From: Pseudidiomarina donghaiensis
GTDB taxonomy: Bacteria; Pseudomonadota; Gammaproteobacteria; Enterobacterales; Alteromonadaceae
Length of the DNA stretch: 64,000 nt
Direction of reading: 5' to 3'
NCBI RefSeq assembly: GCF_900116895.1
Contig: NZ_FPCF01000006.1
Location: 62,001-126,000, forward strand
How positions within the stretch are numbered: position 1 is the stretch's first letter; the number at the start of each line of letters is the position of its first letter. Positions 30,422 to 39,646 of this stretch are shown in pieces. The notes below the pieces were generated by a model. That model did no database searches. It saw only the letters and a list, made by a program, of their open reading frames with translations, and was not told the DNA's origin. A program made the translations under genes and the position numbers.

Positions 30422-30445
30422 ATTGTGCAAAGAACTTTGCACAAT
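30422..30445. promoter_or_regulatory. Perfect 24-base palindrome between mrcA and pilM
   Basis: ATTGTGCAAAG-AA-CTTTGCACAAT is perfect over 11-base arms. It is not followed by a T-run, so it looks like a protein-binding site rather than a terminator. It lies about 50 bases upstream of a TATAAT at 30495-30500 that could serve pilM. The binding protein is unknown. Confidence 0.6.
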
Positions 30446-30532
30446 GCTTACCTTTCTGCTTAATATGAGGTTCGGCATAGAACAATTTTAATAATATAAT
30501 GCCGGAACACCGGTCCACTTTAGGGGAGCATT

Positions 30533-31600
30533 ATGGGGCTATTTGGTCTGGGAAAAAAGCCAGGTCTAGGAATTGATATCGCTTCGGATGCCGTAAAAGC
30601 AATTGAACTTGTACCAAGCGGCGACACATATGACATTACGCAGGTTGCTGAAGTTGCTTTACCGAAGAATTTAATTACCGACGACGAAATTGCTGATATA
30701 GAAAAGCTTGCGAAAATGATTACGCAGGTACGTAAGCGCATGGGCAGCACTCGGGTTGCCGTTGCTGCCGTGTCTGGTAACCAAGCCATTTCCAAGCAAG
30801 TACCCATGAGTCTTGATCTTGATGATGAAGCCATCGCCGAAAAAATTGAAAGCGAAGCCGAAGCGTTAATCCCGTTCCCTATTAACGAAGTTCGCTACGA
30901 TTTTGAAAGTTTAGGTGAGCATCAAACCTTGCCAGGGCAACAACGTGTATTGGTCACGGCAACACGTACAATTAGTGTCGATAGCCGCGTGCAGGCGCTA
31001 GAAGCTGCCGGTTACAAAGTTGCCATCATGGATGTCGACAACCAAGCTATTGCGCGAGCGTGCAGCCATTTGCTACCACACATGCACCCAGAAATTCTTG
31101 ATAGCAAACTGCCGTATTTAATTTTAGATATTAGTACCAGCGCCATTCAAATTATTGTCATTCACCAAGGCGAAGTGGCGTTCCATCGCTTTCAGTCGGG
31201 TGGGCTTTCGCAACTACTCAGTGCACTTGATGAGGACGGCAGTATTGACCATGGAGAAATCATGGCAAAACTGCGTTCGGGTGATATTGATGAATTTCCA
31301 TCGTTAATTATTCAAGACTTCTTGAGTAACCTTTGGAACCAAGTAAGTCGCGGTGTACAAATGTACCAAAGCAACGCGGCGGACAAAGGCTTTTCTTCAA
31401 TACTCTTAATTAACACTGGCGCTATGTTGCCAATGATTACTGAGGCTTTGAGTGAACAGGTGGACTACCCAGTGCATGCACTGAACCCGTTCGAGCATTT
31501 TATTCTGCCCAGTAAGTTTTCCCACTTACAAAATCACGGGCCGCGCTTTGTTGAAGCTATTGGCCTCGCGTTACGGAGTTTTGCGACATGGCACATGTAA
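30533..31600 (+). CDS. pilM: Type IV pilus assembly protein PilM
   Basis: A 355-residue cytoplasmic actin-like ATPase fold protein that binds the PilN N-terminus in the inner-membrane alignment complex. The ATP-binding elements are GLGIDIASDAVKAIEL (about 11-26) and LDISTSAIQI. AGGGGAG precedes the ATG. It is the first gene of pilMNOPQ and overlaps pilN by 13 bases. Confidence 0.96.
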   Translation: MGLFGLGKKPGLGIDIASDAVKAIELVPSGDTYDITQVAEVALPKNLITDDEIADIEKLAKMITQVRKRMGSTRVAVAAVSGNQAISKQVPMSLDLDDEAIAEKIESEAEALIPFPINEVRYDFESLGEHQTLPGQQRVLVTATRTISVDSRVQALEAAGYKVAIMDVDNQAIARACSHLLPHMHPEILDSKLPYLILDISTSAIQIIVIHQGEVAFHRFQSGGLSQLLSALDEDGSIDHGEIMAKLRSGDIDEFPSLIIQDFLSNLWNQVSRGVQMYQSNAADKGFSSILLINTGAMLPMITEALSEQVDYPVHALNPFEHFILPSKFSHLQNHGPRFVEAIGLALRSFATWHM

Positions 31601-32178
31601 ACCTACTGCCTTGGCGCGAAACTGCGCGCCAAAGGGCCAAAACACGATTTGGTATTCATGCAGGTATTGCTGTGGGTATTGCAGCTGTCATCTTTGGTGC
31701 AGCTTATATGGTCATCGGCGATTACAAGAGTTATCAGCAACGCCGCAATAACTATTTACAGTCGCAAATTCGTATTCTAGATAGCCAAATTGCTGAAATT
31801 AGCTCAATTAACAAGAAAAAGAGCGAGATTTTAAATCGTATCAAGCTTATTCAGGCGCTGCATGAAGACCGCAACACTGCCATTACGATTTTTAACGAGT
31901 TAACTGAAAGAACGCCAGATGGGGTGTATTTGCACGCTTTAGAAAAACGTGACATGCAACTGATTATCAGTGGCCGCAGCATTTCCAACAACCGCGTATC
32001 TGAATTTTTACGTAATTTAAGAGAGTCCGCAGTGTTTGAGCAGCCGGACTTACGTAGTGTTGTTTCTGCCGATGCCCAATCACGTGGCCGCAATGCGCGC
32101 GGTAGTGGCGATTACGATGCCTTTTCATTGGTGGTTAATATTGTGCCGCCAGCTAGCGCGGAGGCAGCTAAAAAATGA
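31588..32178 (+). CDS. pilN: Type IV pilus assembly protein PilN
   Basis: A 196-residue single-pass inner-membrane protein. The conserved N-terminal tail HVNLLPWRE, which binds PilM, is followed by one membrane helix (about 25-45), a coiled coil and a periplasmic ferredoxin-like domain. It overlaps pilM by 13 and pilO by 4 bases. Confidence 0.95.
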   Translation: MAHVNLLPWRETARQRAKTRFGIHAGIAVGIAAVIFGAAYMVIGDYKSYQQRRNNYLQSQIRILDSQIAEISSINKKKSEILNRIKLIQALHEDRNTAITIFNELTERTPDGVYLHALEKRDMQLIISGRSISNNRVSEFLRNLRESAVFEQPDLRSVVSADAQSRGRNARGSGDYDAFSLVVNIVPPASAEAAKK

Positions 32179-32765
32179 GTATGAACAGCCTACGTGAATT
32201 AGACATTAACGAATTGCCGTTTTGGCCACGACCGTTTCGAATGGCGGTGTTGGTTATTATTGGAATTGCCGTGTTAGCTGCGGCCTACCACTTCATTCTG
32301 GCCGACGAATGGGCGGCATATAAACGCGAAGTAGCCAATGAGACCACGCTGAAACAAGATTATGAAACCAAATACTCAACGGCCGTCAACTTACCTTTGT
32401 ATCGGGAGCAACTAGAGCAACTTAACAGTGACTTAGAAACCTTGTTAAGCATGCTGCCAAACGATGACGAAACGCCAAAACTTCTGGACGATATTAGTTT
32501 GATTGGTACCCGCAGTGGCCTGCGTTTTGATCGCATTGAATGGCTAAACCCGCAACCTCGAGAGTTTTATACCGCCCTACCCATGCGCATTGAATTACGT
32601 GGCGAGTATCATCAAATTGGTGATTTTGTCGGCCAAATGTCGAGCCTTGATCGCATCATCAGTGTGAAGAATTTCAAAATGCAGCTACAAGACGATGGCG
32701 GCACGCTTAGCTTATCGGTGAACGCACAAACCTATCGTCAACAAACCTTGAGGGCGAAACCATGA
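32175..32765 (+). CDS. pilO: Type IV pilus assembly protein PilO
   Basis: A 196-residue partner of PilN with a short cytoplasmic tail (INELPFWPRPFR), one membrane helix (about 24-43), a coiled coil and a periplasmic domain. It links the inner-membrane platform to PilP and the secretin. It overlaps both neighbours by 4 bases. Confidence 0.95.
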   Translation: MSMNSLRELDINELPFWPRPFRMAVLVIIGIAVLAAAYHFILADEWAAYKREVANETTLKQDYETKYSTAVNLPLYREQLEQLNSDLETLLSMLPNDDETPKLLDDISLIGTRSGLRFDRIEWLNPQPREFYTALPMRIELRGEYHQIGDFVGQMSSLDRIISVKNFKMQLQDDGGTLSLSVNAQTYRQQTLRAKP

Positions 32766-33295
32766 TGCGATTGGTTATTAGTCTTGCCGCAATAGGTGTG
32801 TTAGCCGGCTGCGCGCCAACCGGTCACCAAGATCTTGAGCAATTTACCGCGCAAGTTCAGCAACGCGCTAAACCCGGTATTAGCCCACCGCCACAGCTGC
32901 CAGAACTTGAGCGTATTCAATATACGGGGTCGAATATTCGTAACCCATTTCAGCCAACACCATTGCGCGCCGGCCCAGAGCCTGGGGTGGGGCAAAATTG
33001 CCCGCAACCAACGCTTGGCAAACCGCAGGGCAACCTTGAAGGGGTTGCTCTTGACCAGCTGTCATTGAGTGGAACCATGCGCTCAAACGGCCAGCTAGTC
33101 GCGCTATTGGTGTCGAACGATGGCAAACTATTCCGCGTAGAGCGAGGCGACTTTATTGGCCTTGATAACGGCCGTATTATCTCGATTACCAACCAACAAA
33201 TTTCGATTCGTGAATGGTTAGCAACTGGCGACGGTTGCTGGCAACAACGTGACGTGTCGTTAACCTTGCTGAACTCGCAAAGGAGCTCGAACTAA
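32762..33295 (+). CDS. pilP: Type IV pilus lipoprotein PilP
   Basis: A 177-residue lipoprotein: signal peptide MMRLVISLAAIGVLAG with lipobox Cys at about 17 (LAGC). A disordered linker leads to the HR domain (LDQLSLSGTMRSNGQLVALL, about 97-116), which binds the PilQ N0 domain. It overlaps pilO by 4 bases and pilQ by one. Confidence 0.95.
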   Translation: MMRLVISLAAIGVLAGCAPTGHQDLEQFTAQVQQRAKPGISPPPQLPELERIQYTGSNIRNPFQPTPLRAGPEPGVGQNCPQPTLGKPQGNLEGVALDQLSLSGTMRSNGQLVALLVSNDGKLFRVERGDFIGLDNGRIISITNQQISIREWLATGDGCWQQRDVSLTLLNSQRSSN

Positions 33296-35448
33296 TGAAG
33301 CACTTAATCCGTACCTTTTATTTTCTGTTGTTGATGCCGCTGGCGGTATCCGCAAATGAGCTTCTACGGGTTGAGCAGATTGCGCTGAACAAAGATCGCT
33401 TTAACTTAGAAGCGCACTTTTCAACACGCGTCGAGTCACCTGTAGTGCAACGCAGCAGCAACCCTAATTTGCATGAGTTTTTGCTGCTTGGTACCAAAGC
33501 AAATATGCCTGATGGGCGGTTGAACCTAAATGACCACCCATTATTGGACTACGTCGAAATTGAGCACCAACGCGAAGACTTAATGCTTCGCGTACACACC
33601 AAACAGCCGTTAGAGCACTTGATGAGCCGCTTTGGCGAAGTGATGGTGTTGGTGTTTGTGGCTAGCAAAGACGACCAACCGAAAGCGACAGCTGCTACCA
33701 ACACGGCTAAGCCGGCAGTTGAAAAACCGGCAACCAGGCCGGTAACCAAGCAACCGGCTAAGGCTAAACCAGAGCCAGCGACAAAAACTGCAGCGGCAGA
33801 AAAGCCAGCAGCACAACAGCCGCAGCGTGCTGAAGTTCGTACCGAAACGCAGTCTAAGCCTATCGCAAATGCAACCAGAAGTGCGGTTACCAACATTAAT
33901 TTTTTCCGTTTATCCAATGATGTCGGTCAGGTAAGTATTGCGCTAAATAAAGACAACGTTGAGCACGAAGCCCGCATGAAAGGCAACGATCTTGAAGTCA
34001 TTCTGTATGACACCGATTTACCCGAAGACTTGCTATATGTGCTGGACGTTAGCCAATTTGCAACGCCAGTTGCCTTTGTCGAAACTTTCCGTGATGGCCG
34101 CCATAGCCGCATTAAAATTGCCGGTAAAGCCAAGTTTAAACATCAACTTGAGCAAATTGATGGCTATCTTCGCTTGAATTTAATGCCGGCGCCTCAAGCC
34201 TCGGCACAAGAAGCACAAGCTAAGTCGAGCCAGAAACCAATTTCGTTGAACTTCCAAGATGTCCCGGTTCGCCAATTGCTGCAAATTTTGGCCGAAGAGA
34301 ACAATTTAAACCTCGTCGCCAGTGAGTCAGTCACTGGGAACATTACCTTACGCTTAGAAAATGTTCCTTGGGAGCGAGCTCTAGAAACTATTTTGCGCGT
34401 GAAAGGGCTAGATAAGCGCTATGACCAGAATATTCTGATAGTTGCGCCTGCTTCTGAGTTGGCTCAACGTGAAGCAGAACAGCTTGAGAGTCAGCAACGC
34501 ATGCAAGACCTTGCACCACTTGAAAGTTCTTACATTCAGATTAACTACGCCAAAGCAGAAGAAATTGCACAAATACTTCGCACCGATAGTTCTGATTTGC
34601 TTTCAACTCGCGGTGCCGTAACGGTTGATGAGCGTACCAACACCTTGTTAGTGCGTGATACTTCAGAGCAAATTGCCACCGTTAAAGCCATGGTTAACGT
34701 GCTTGATGTGCCGGTTAAACAGGTGATTATTGAAGCACGTATGGTAACTGTACGTGACAATATTAGCGACGAACTCGGTATTCGCTGGGGCGTTACAGAG
34801 CCTTCCGTAGATACCTCACAACCGCTACCTTGGGGCACTGGCACTAGCGTCACTGGCGACTTTAATGTGAACTTGCCAATTGCTTCGCCGGCCGCCACCA
34901 TTGGTTTCCAAGTCGCTAAGTTAGCCGATGGTCGTTTATTAGATCTTGAACTGTCGGCTCTTGAGCGAGAAAACAAAGGTGAGATTATTGCTAGCCCGCG
35001 TATTACCACCGCGAACCAAAAAGAAGCCTATATCGAGCAGGGTACAGAGATTCCGTATGTTGAAAGTGCATCATCGGGCGCTACCTCAGTACAGTTTAAA
35101 AAGGCTGTTTTAGGATTAACCGTTACGCCGCAAATTACCCCAGATAACCGGGTTATTTTGGACTTAGTGATCACACAAAACACCCGTGGTGAAACTGTCA
35201 GTACACCAACTGGCCCAGCTGTTTCAATTGACACGCAAGAAATCAGCACTCAAGTGTTGGTGGAAAACGGCGAGACCATTGTTTTAGGTGGTATCTATCA
35301 GCAGCAAATTTTGAATGACATTTCGAAAGTACCGTTGCTTGGCGATATTCCATACGTAGGCGTGTTGTTCCGCACCGACAGTCAGGTGAATGAAAAACGC
35401 GAGCTATTAATCTTCGTGACGCCACGAATTGTAACGAATACGCCGTAA
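33295..35448 (+). CDS. pilQ: Type IV pilus secretin PilQ
   Basis: A 717-residue outer-membrane secretin. A signal peptide (1-20) precedes an AMIN domain, a long Lys/Pro/Ala-rich low-complexity linker (about 125-185), a second AMIN-like region, the secretin/TonB N-terminal domain (ISLNFQDVPVRQLLQILAEE), an N1 domain and the C-terminal secretin gate ending VTPRIVTN. It forms the pilus pore. A long inverted repeat follows the stop codon. Confidence 0.96.
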   Translation: MKHLIRTFYFLLLMPLAVSANELLRVEQIALNKDRFNLEAHFSTRVESPVVQRSSNPNLHEFLLLGTKANMPDGRLNLNDHPLLDYVEIEHQREDLMLRVHTKQPLEHLMSRFGEVMVLVFVASKDDQPKATAATNTAKPAVEKPATRPVTKQPAKAKPEPATKTAAAEKPAAQQPQRAEVRTETQSKPIANATRSAVTNINFFRLSNDVGQVSIALNKDNVEHEARMKGNDLEVILYDTDLPEDLLYVLDVSQFATPVAFVETFRDGRHSRIKIAGKAKFKHQLEQIDGYLRLNLMPAPQASAQEAQAKSSQKPISLNFQDVPVRQLLQILAEENNLNLVASESVTGNITLRLENVPWERALETILRVKGLDKRYDQNILIVAPASELAQREAEQLESQQRMQDLAPLESSYIQINYAKAEEIAQILRTDSSDLLSTRGAVTVDERTNTLLVRDTSEQIATVKAMVNVLDVPVKQVIIEARMVTVRDNISDELGIRWGVTEPSVDTSQPLPWGTGTSVTGDFNVNLPIASPAATIGFQVAKLADGRLLDLELSALERENKGEIIASPRITTANQKEAYIEQGTEIPYVESASSGATSVQFKKAVLGLTVTPQITPDNRVILDLVITQNTRGETVSTPTGPAVSIDTQEISTQVLVENGETIVLGGIYQQQILNDISKVPLLGDIPYVGVLFRTDSQVNEKRELLIFVTPRIVTNTP

Positions 35449-35460
35449 ACCTTGCTTATG

Positions 35461-35545
35461 TAGCTGTGACTTGCGATAATCGCGCATCTTTTTGGTTGGG
35501 TTAAGGAAGGTCTTGAGACACTCCGGATTCCGTGAGTCACAGCTA
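35461..35545. other. Long-range inverted repeat between pilQ and aroK
   Basis: TAGCTGTGACTTGCG (35461-35475) can pair with CGTGAGTCACAGCTA (35531-35545): 13 Watson-Crick pairs and two G-U pairs if transcribed, enclosing 55 bases. There is no T-run after it. It could be a leader structure for aroK or a stable 3' end for pilQ. Confidence 0.6.
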
Positions 35546-35572
35546 GTTAAATAAGTGAAGTAACACATCAAT

Positions 35573-36091
35573 ATGGCTGAAAAACGTAACATTTTCTTAG
35601 TTGGCCCTATGGGCGCTGGTAAAAGCACAATTGGGCGGCAACTTGCTCGCCAACTCCACCTCGAATTTTACGACTCTGATACCGAAATCGAACGCCGCAC
35701 AGGTGCCGATATTGCGTGGGTATTTGAGTTAGAAGGCGAGGAAGGCTTTCGTCTGCGCGAAGAAAAAGTTATTGAAGAACTCACCGAAAACACCGGCATT
35801 GTGTTAGCAACCGGCGGTGGCTCAATTCTTAGCAAAGAAAGCCGCAATCGGCTGTCTGCGCGTGGCGTGGTGGTCTATTTGCAAACCACCATCGAAAAGC
35901 AACTTGCTCGCACTCAACGCGACAAACGTCGTCCGTTAATTGCTGAAGCAGATAACCCTCGCGAAGTACTTGAAAACTTAGCCGAAGCGCGTAATGCTTT
36001 GTACGAAGAAATTGCCGACATTGTAGTGCGCACTGACGAGCAAAGCACTAAAGTGGTCATTGACCAGATTATTGAAAAGGTTGGCTTATAA
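35573..36091 (+). CDS. aroK: Shikimate kinase I
   Basis: A 172-residue kinase of the shikimate pathway. Walker [10 protein letters not shown] at about 11-19, the shikimate-binding [11 protein letters not shown] and GGGS motif (ATGGGSIL), and the LID region RDKRRPLI are present. The pilQ-aroK-aroB-dam order is conserved across gammaproteobacteria. Confidence 0.97.
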   Translation: MAEKRNIFLVGPMGAGKSTIGRQLARQLHLEFYDSDTEIERRTGADIAWVFELEGEEGFRLREEKVIEELTENTGIVLATGGGSILSKESRNRLSARGVVVYLQTTIEKQLARTQRDKRRPLIAEADNPREVLENLAEARNALYEEIADIVVRTDEQSTKVVIDQIIEKVGL

Positions 36092-36121
36092 CAGCCCGTT
36101 AATTGCCACGCGGAGGCGCTC

Positions 36122-37210
36122 ATGCAGAAAACCACACAGCAGATTATCGTGGGCCTGGGTGAGCGCAGCTATGCAATTGATATTGGTGTAGGGCTACTTT
36201 CTCGCACCCCACTGTTCAACGTATTACCGCACCAAATTCTAATTATTACCAATACCGTTGTTGGCCCACTATATCTTGATCAGGTGCGTGCGCAATTAGC
36301 AAGCCACCATGTGGTTGTGCATACTATTGACGACGGTGAAAGCGCTAAAAGCCTTGCCAATTACGGCGCCATCATGGACACCCTCATTCAGTATAACTTT
36401 AATCGCGACTGCGCTGTGGTTGCGCTGGGTGGTGGCGTTGTTGGCGACCTGGCCGGTTTTGTTGCAGCTACCTATCAGCGGGGTGTGCGCTTTTATCAAA
36501 TTCCGACCACCTTATTGGCCCAAGTGGACTCGTCTGTCGGCGGTAAAACAGCGATCAACCACCCTGGTGGCAAAAATATGGTCGGTGCATTCTACCAACC
36601 GCAAGGGGTGCTGATTGACACCAACTGCTTGGCTAGCTTGAACGATCGCGACTACGCCTGCGGCCTTGCTGAGGTTGTAAAATACGGCGTTATTGCTGAC
36701 GCTGAATTTTTTGCTTGGCTTGAAGCCCACGTCAACCAATTAAACGCACGCGACAGCGGGGCCTTAACCTATGCCATTCAGCGCAGTTGCGAAATAAAAG
36801 CTGACATTGTGGCGGCCGACGAGCGGGAACAATCCGTACGTGCACTATTAAATTTAGGCCACACGTTTGGGCACGCCATTGAAGCCGCTCATTATGATAC
36901 TTGGAAGCACGGTGAAGCCGTAGCTGCCGGCACTGTGATTGCGGCCAAGCTTATGCATCAGCTGGGTGAGTTAAGCGCCGCAGATATGGCTCGTATTGAA
37001 GCCCTATTACAAGCCTTTCAGTTACCGGTACGCGCACCCAAAATGCCGTTAGCGCAGTGGCAAGCATTTATGCAACGTGATAAAAAAGTACAAGACGGTA
37101 CCGTTCGCTTGGTGTTACCAACGGCCATTGGCGCCGCAAGTTTACGCCCCATGGCCGACTGGCAGGTTATTGGCCAAGCCATTACAGCAATGAGCACAAC
37201 TAATGATTAA
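36122..37210 (+). CDS. aroB: 3-dehydroquinate synthase
   Basis: A 362-residue AroB that converts DAHP to 3-dehydroquinate using NAD and a divalent metal. NAD-binding GGGVVGDLAGFVAATYQRG and metal ligands in the GHTFGHAIE region are clear. Length equals E. coli AroB. It overlaps dam by 8 bases. Confidence 0.97.
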   Translation: MQKTTQQIIVGLGERSYAIDIGVGLLSRTPLFNVLPHQILIITNTVVGPLYLDQVRAQLASHHVVVHTIDDGESAKSLANYGAIMDTLIQYNFNRDCAVVALGGGVVGDLAGFVAATYQRGVRFYQIPTTLLAQVDSSVGGKTAINHPGGKNMVGAFYQPQGVLIDTNCLASLNDRDYACGLAEVVKYGVIADAEFFAWLEAHVNQLNARDSGALTYAIQRSCEIKADIVAADEREQSVRALLNLGHTFGHAIEAAHYDTWKHGEAVAAGTVIAAKLMHQLGELSAADMARIEALLQAFQLPVRAPKMPLAQWQAFMQRDKKVQDGTVRLVLPTAIGAASLRPMADWQVIGQAITAMSTTND

Positions 37211-38069
37211 GCAGCGCGCCTTTTTAAAATGGGCAGGCGGAAAATACAACCTTATTGAGCCAATAACCGCAGTGCTGCCGGCAGGCAATAAGCTTATTGA
37301 ACCATTTGTTGGCGCTGGCTCGGTATTTTTAAACACCGACTACCCGAAATATTTGCTGAACGACGTGAACCCGGATCTAATTACCTTATTTAAAACCGTG
37401 AAACGTCGTCCAAAACGCTTTATTGAAGATGCACGCAAACTATTTACGCATGCCAATAACAGCGCCGATGCCTATTATGCGCTGCGCCAGCAGTTTAACC
37501 AAAGCACCGACCCTTATGAGCGTTCGTTGTTATTTTTGTACCTGAATCGTCATGGCTACAACGGCTTATGTCGCTACAACTTGTCAGGGCAGTTTAATGT
37601 GCCTTTTGGGCAGTATTTACGACCTTATTTTCCACAAGCGGAAATTGAGTTTTTTGCCGAAAAAGCGAAACGCGCTACCTTTACCTGCATGAGCTTCGAA
37701 AATGTATTTCGCCGCGCCCGCCAAGGCGACGTGGTTTATTGCGACCCGCCCTACGCACCACTGAGCTTAACCGCTAACTTCACCAGTTACGCCTGTGGTG
37801 GGTTTGGTATGGATGACCAAACGGAACTGGCACGCCGCGCAGAAAATACCGCCAAAAAACGCGGTATCCCGGTGGTGATAAGTAACCACGACACTGAATT
37901 TACGCGATTGTTGTATAAAAAGGCGCAGTTAGAAACCCTGCAAGTGTCGCGCTTTATTAGCCCTAAGGGCGAAAGCCGCGGCAAAGTTGCCGAACTACTC
38001 GCCGTATACGCTCAACGCACTGGCAACGTCGTTACTTTAAATCCTCAGTTACGGAAGCACGTACGATGA
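37203..38069 (+). CDS. dam: DNA adenine methyltransferase Dam (GATC)
   Basis: A 288-residue N6-adenine methyltransferase. It carries FLKWAGGKY at the N-terminus, the SAM-binding PFVGAGSVFLN and the catalytic DPPY (YCDPPYAPL, about 180). Dam methylates GATC for mismatch repair and replication timing. It overlaps aroB by 8 bases and the next gene by 4. Confidence 0.95.
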   Translation: MIKQRAFLKWAGGKYNLIEPITAVLPAGNKLIEPFVGAGSVFLNTDYPKYLLNDVNPDLITLFKTVKRRPKRFIEDARKLFTHANNSADAYYALRQQFNQSTDPYERSLLFLYLNRHGYNGLCRYNLSGQFNVPFGQYLRPYFPQAEIEFFAEKAKRATFTCMSFENVFRRARQGDVVYCDPPYAPLSLTANFTSYACGGFGMDDQTELARRAENTAKKRGIPVVISNHDTEFTRLLYKKAQLETLQVSRFISPKGESRGKVAELLAVYAQRTGNVVTLNPQLRKHVR

Positions 38070-38509
38070 ACTGGTATTTAAAAAGCTTTGCTGAACTTAC
38101 AACAACCGAGTTGTACGCAATTTTGCAGCGCCGCGAAGAGGTGTTTGTAGTGGAGCAAACATGCCCTTATTTAGATGCGGATGGCGCCGATGACAGAGCA
38201 TTGCACTTGTGGGCCGATAGCGACAAAGAAAGCGTGGTGGCTTATGCACGAATCTTTTTAGGCGAAAGCAGTAACGGGTATAGCCGTATTGGTCGGGTAC
38301 TCACTTCTGAGTCAGTACGTCGCCACGGTTATGGCCGTGAGCTCATGCTGCGCGCCATTGACGTATGCGAACGCTATACCCCACAGCTCCCCATTCGTTT
38401 AGGTGCGCAAGTGTATTTACGAGCCTTTTATGAAAGCTTTGGGTTTGTCGCCATTAGTGGCAAGTACCTTGAAGACGATATTCCCCATATTGATATGGAA
38501 CGCCGTTAA
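38066..38509 (+). CDS. elaA: GNAT N-acetyltransferase, ElaA-like
   Basis: A 147-residue GNAT of the ElaA type (NWYLKSFAELTTTELYAILQ; acetyl-CoA loop around RIGRVLTSESVRRHGYGREL). The C-terminal GFVAISGKYLEDDIPHIDM is typical of ElaA. Its substrate is unknown in the family. It overlaps dam by 4 bases and rsmJ by one. Confidence 0.85.
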   Translation: MNWYLKSFAELTTTELYAILQRREEVFVVEQTCPYLDADGADDRALHLWADSDKESVVAYARIFLGESSNGYSRIGRVLTSESVRRHGYGRELMLRAIDVCERYTPQLPIRLGAQVYLRAFYESFGFVAISGKYLEDDIPHIDMERR

Positions 38510-39177
38510 TGAGCGACAATGGCTTTGTGCTCGAGCAAGGCGACAATGGCTTGCAACTGCGCTGGCTAGAACAGCCCAAAATGTTGCCGCTTCGCATTGA
38601 TTTTTTAGCCGGTAAAAATGCGTTTCGGGCCGCGCAAGCGCGCATTAAAGACGAAGCCATTGCGCGGGCCTGTGCGCTGCACAAACTAAAAGCACCTAGT
38701 CTATTAGATGCTACAGCTGGCCTTGGCCGCGATGCGTTAGTACTTGCTCAATTAGGTGCCCATGTTGGGCTAAACGAACGCCACCCCATAGTGCGCCAGC
38801 TGTTACAAGACGCATTGCAACGTTTGCACGCCGCCATGCCAGATTGGCAGCAGCGACTATACTTTGTTGATATTTCAGAATTAGCGGCGCTGACCGACGA
38901 CAGTTTTGATGTGGTTTATTTAGACCCGATGTACCCTAAAGGTGATCGCAAAGCCAAAGCCGCCGTAAAGAAAGACATGCAAATGTTTCAGCAACTTGTT
39001 GGCAGCGACGAAGACGCCGACGCCCTGCTAGCACCTGCATTACGTATTGCGCGTCAGCGCGTGGTGGTAAAACGCCCACAACATGCTGACTTTTTAGCCG
39101 GTGTAAAACCTCACGCACAAGTGATCAGTAAAAAACACCGCTTTGACCTTTATTTTCCGGAGCAACAACATGATTAA
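38509..39177 (+). CDS. rsmJ: 16S rRNA m2G1516 methyltransferase
   Basis: A 222-residue RsmJ (YhiQ). The SAM-binding LLDATAGLGRDALVLA (about 65-80) and the catalytic DPMYP (about 143-147) are both family hallmarks. Its start overlaps the preceding stop and its stop overlaps the next start, so it is well inside an operon. Confidence 0.95.
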   Translation: MSDNGFVLEQGDNGLQLRWLEQPKMLPLRIDFLAGKNAFRAAQARIKDEAIARACALHKLKAPSLLDATAGLGRDALVLAQLGAHVGLNERHPIVRQLLQDALQRLHAAMPDWQQRLYFVDISELAALTDDSFDVVYLDPMYPKGDRKAKAAVKKDMQMFQQLVGSDEDADALLAPALRIARQRVVVKRPQHADFLAGVKPHAQVISKKHRFDLYFPEQQHD

Positions 39178-39646
39178 AACGAATGATCGTATTCCTGCTG
39201 GCACGTTAACAGCACTTGGTGAAGTGGGCATGCAGCAATTTGACCCAGCCGAGCTATTTGCCAAAGGCACGCATATTTTGTTTGCCGTACCTGGCGCCTT
39301 CACGCCTACTTGCTCAGAGAAGCATTTACCTGGCTTTGTTGAGCACGCTGACAAACTGCGCGCCAAAGGCGTACAAACCATTGCATGCGTTGCAGTAAAC
39401 GATGCGTTTGTGATGAAAGCATGGGGCAAAGCATTAAACGTTGGTGACGCCGTGATGTTATTGGCTGACGGCGATGCGTCATACCACCGCGAGCTTGGCC
39501 TGATTAAAGAAACAGGCAGCTTTGGCGGTACCCGTGCCGAGCGTTACGCCATGGTGATTACTGATGGTGTGATTAAACATTTATTTGTTGAAGACGAAAA
39601 AACATACGGCGTCAGCAGCGCTGAGCACGTACTTGAAGCGTTGTAA
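39170..39646 (+). CDS. Peroxiredoxin (Prx5 / AhpC-TSA redoxin type)
   Basis: A 158-residue peroxiredoxin. The peroxidatic Cys is at about 48 in PGAFTPTCSEKHLPG, with a second Cys near 74. Prx5-type enzymes reduce hydrogen peroxide and alkyl peroxides with glutathione or thioredoxin. I chose the ATG at 39170, which has CGGAG nearby; a nine-residue extension would run inside rsmJ. Confidence 0.92.
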   Translation: MIKTNDRIPAGTLTALGEVGMQQFDPAELFAKGTHILFAVPGAFTPTCSEKHLPGFVEHADKLRAKGVQTIACVAVNDAFVMKAWGKALNVGDAVMLLADGDASYHRELGLIKETGSFGGTRAERYAMVITDGVIKHLFVEDEKTYGVSSAEHVLEAL

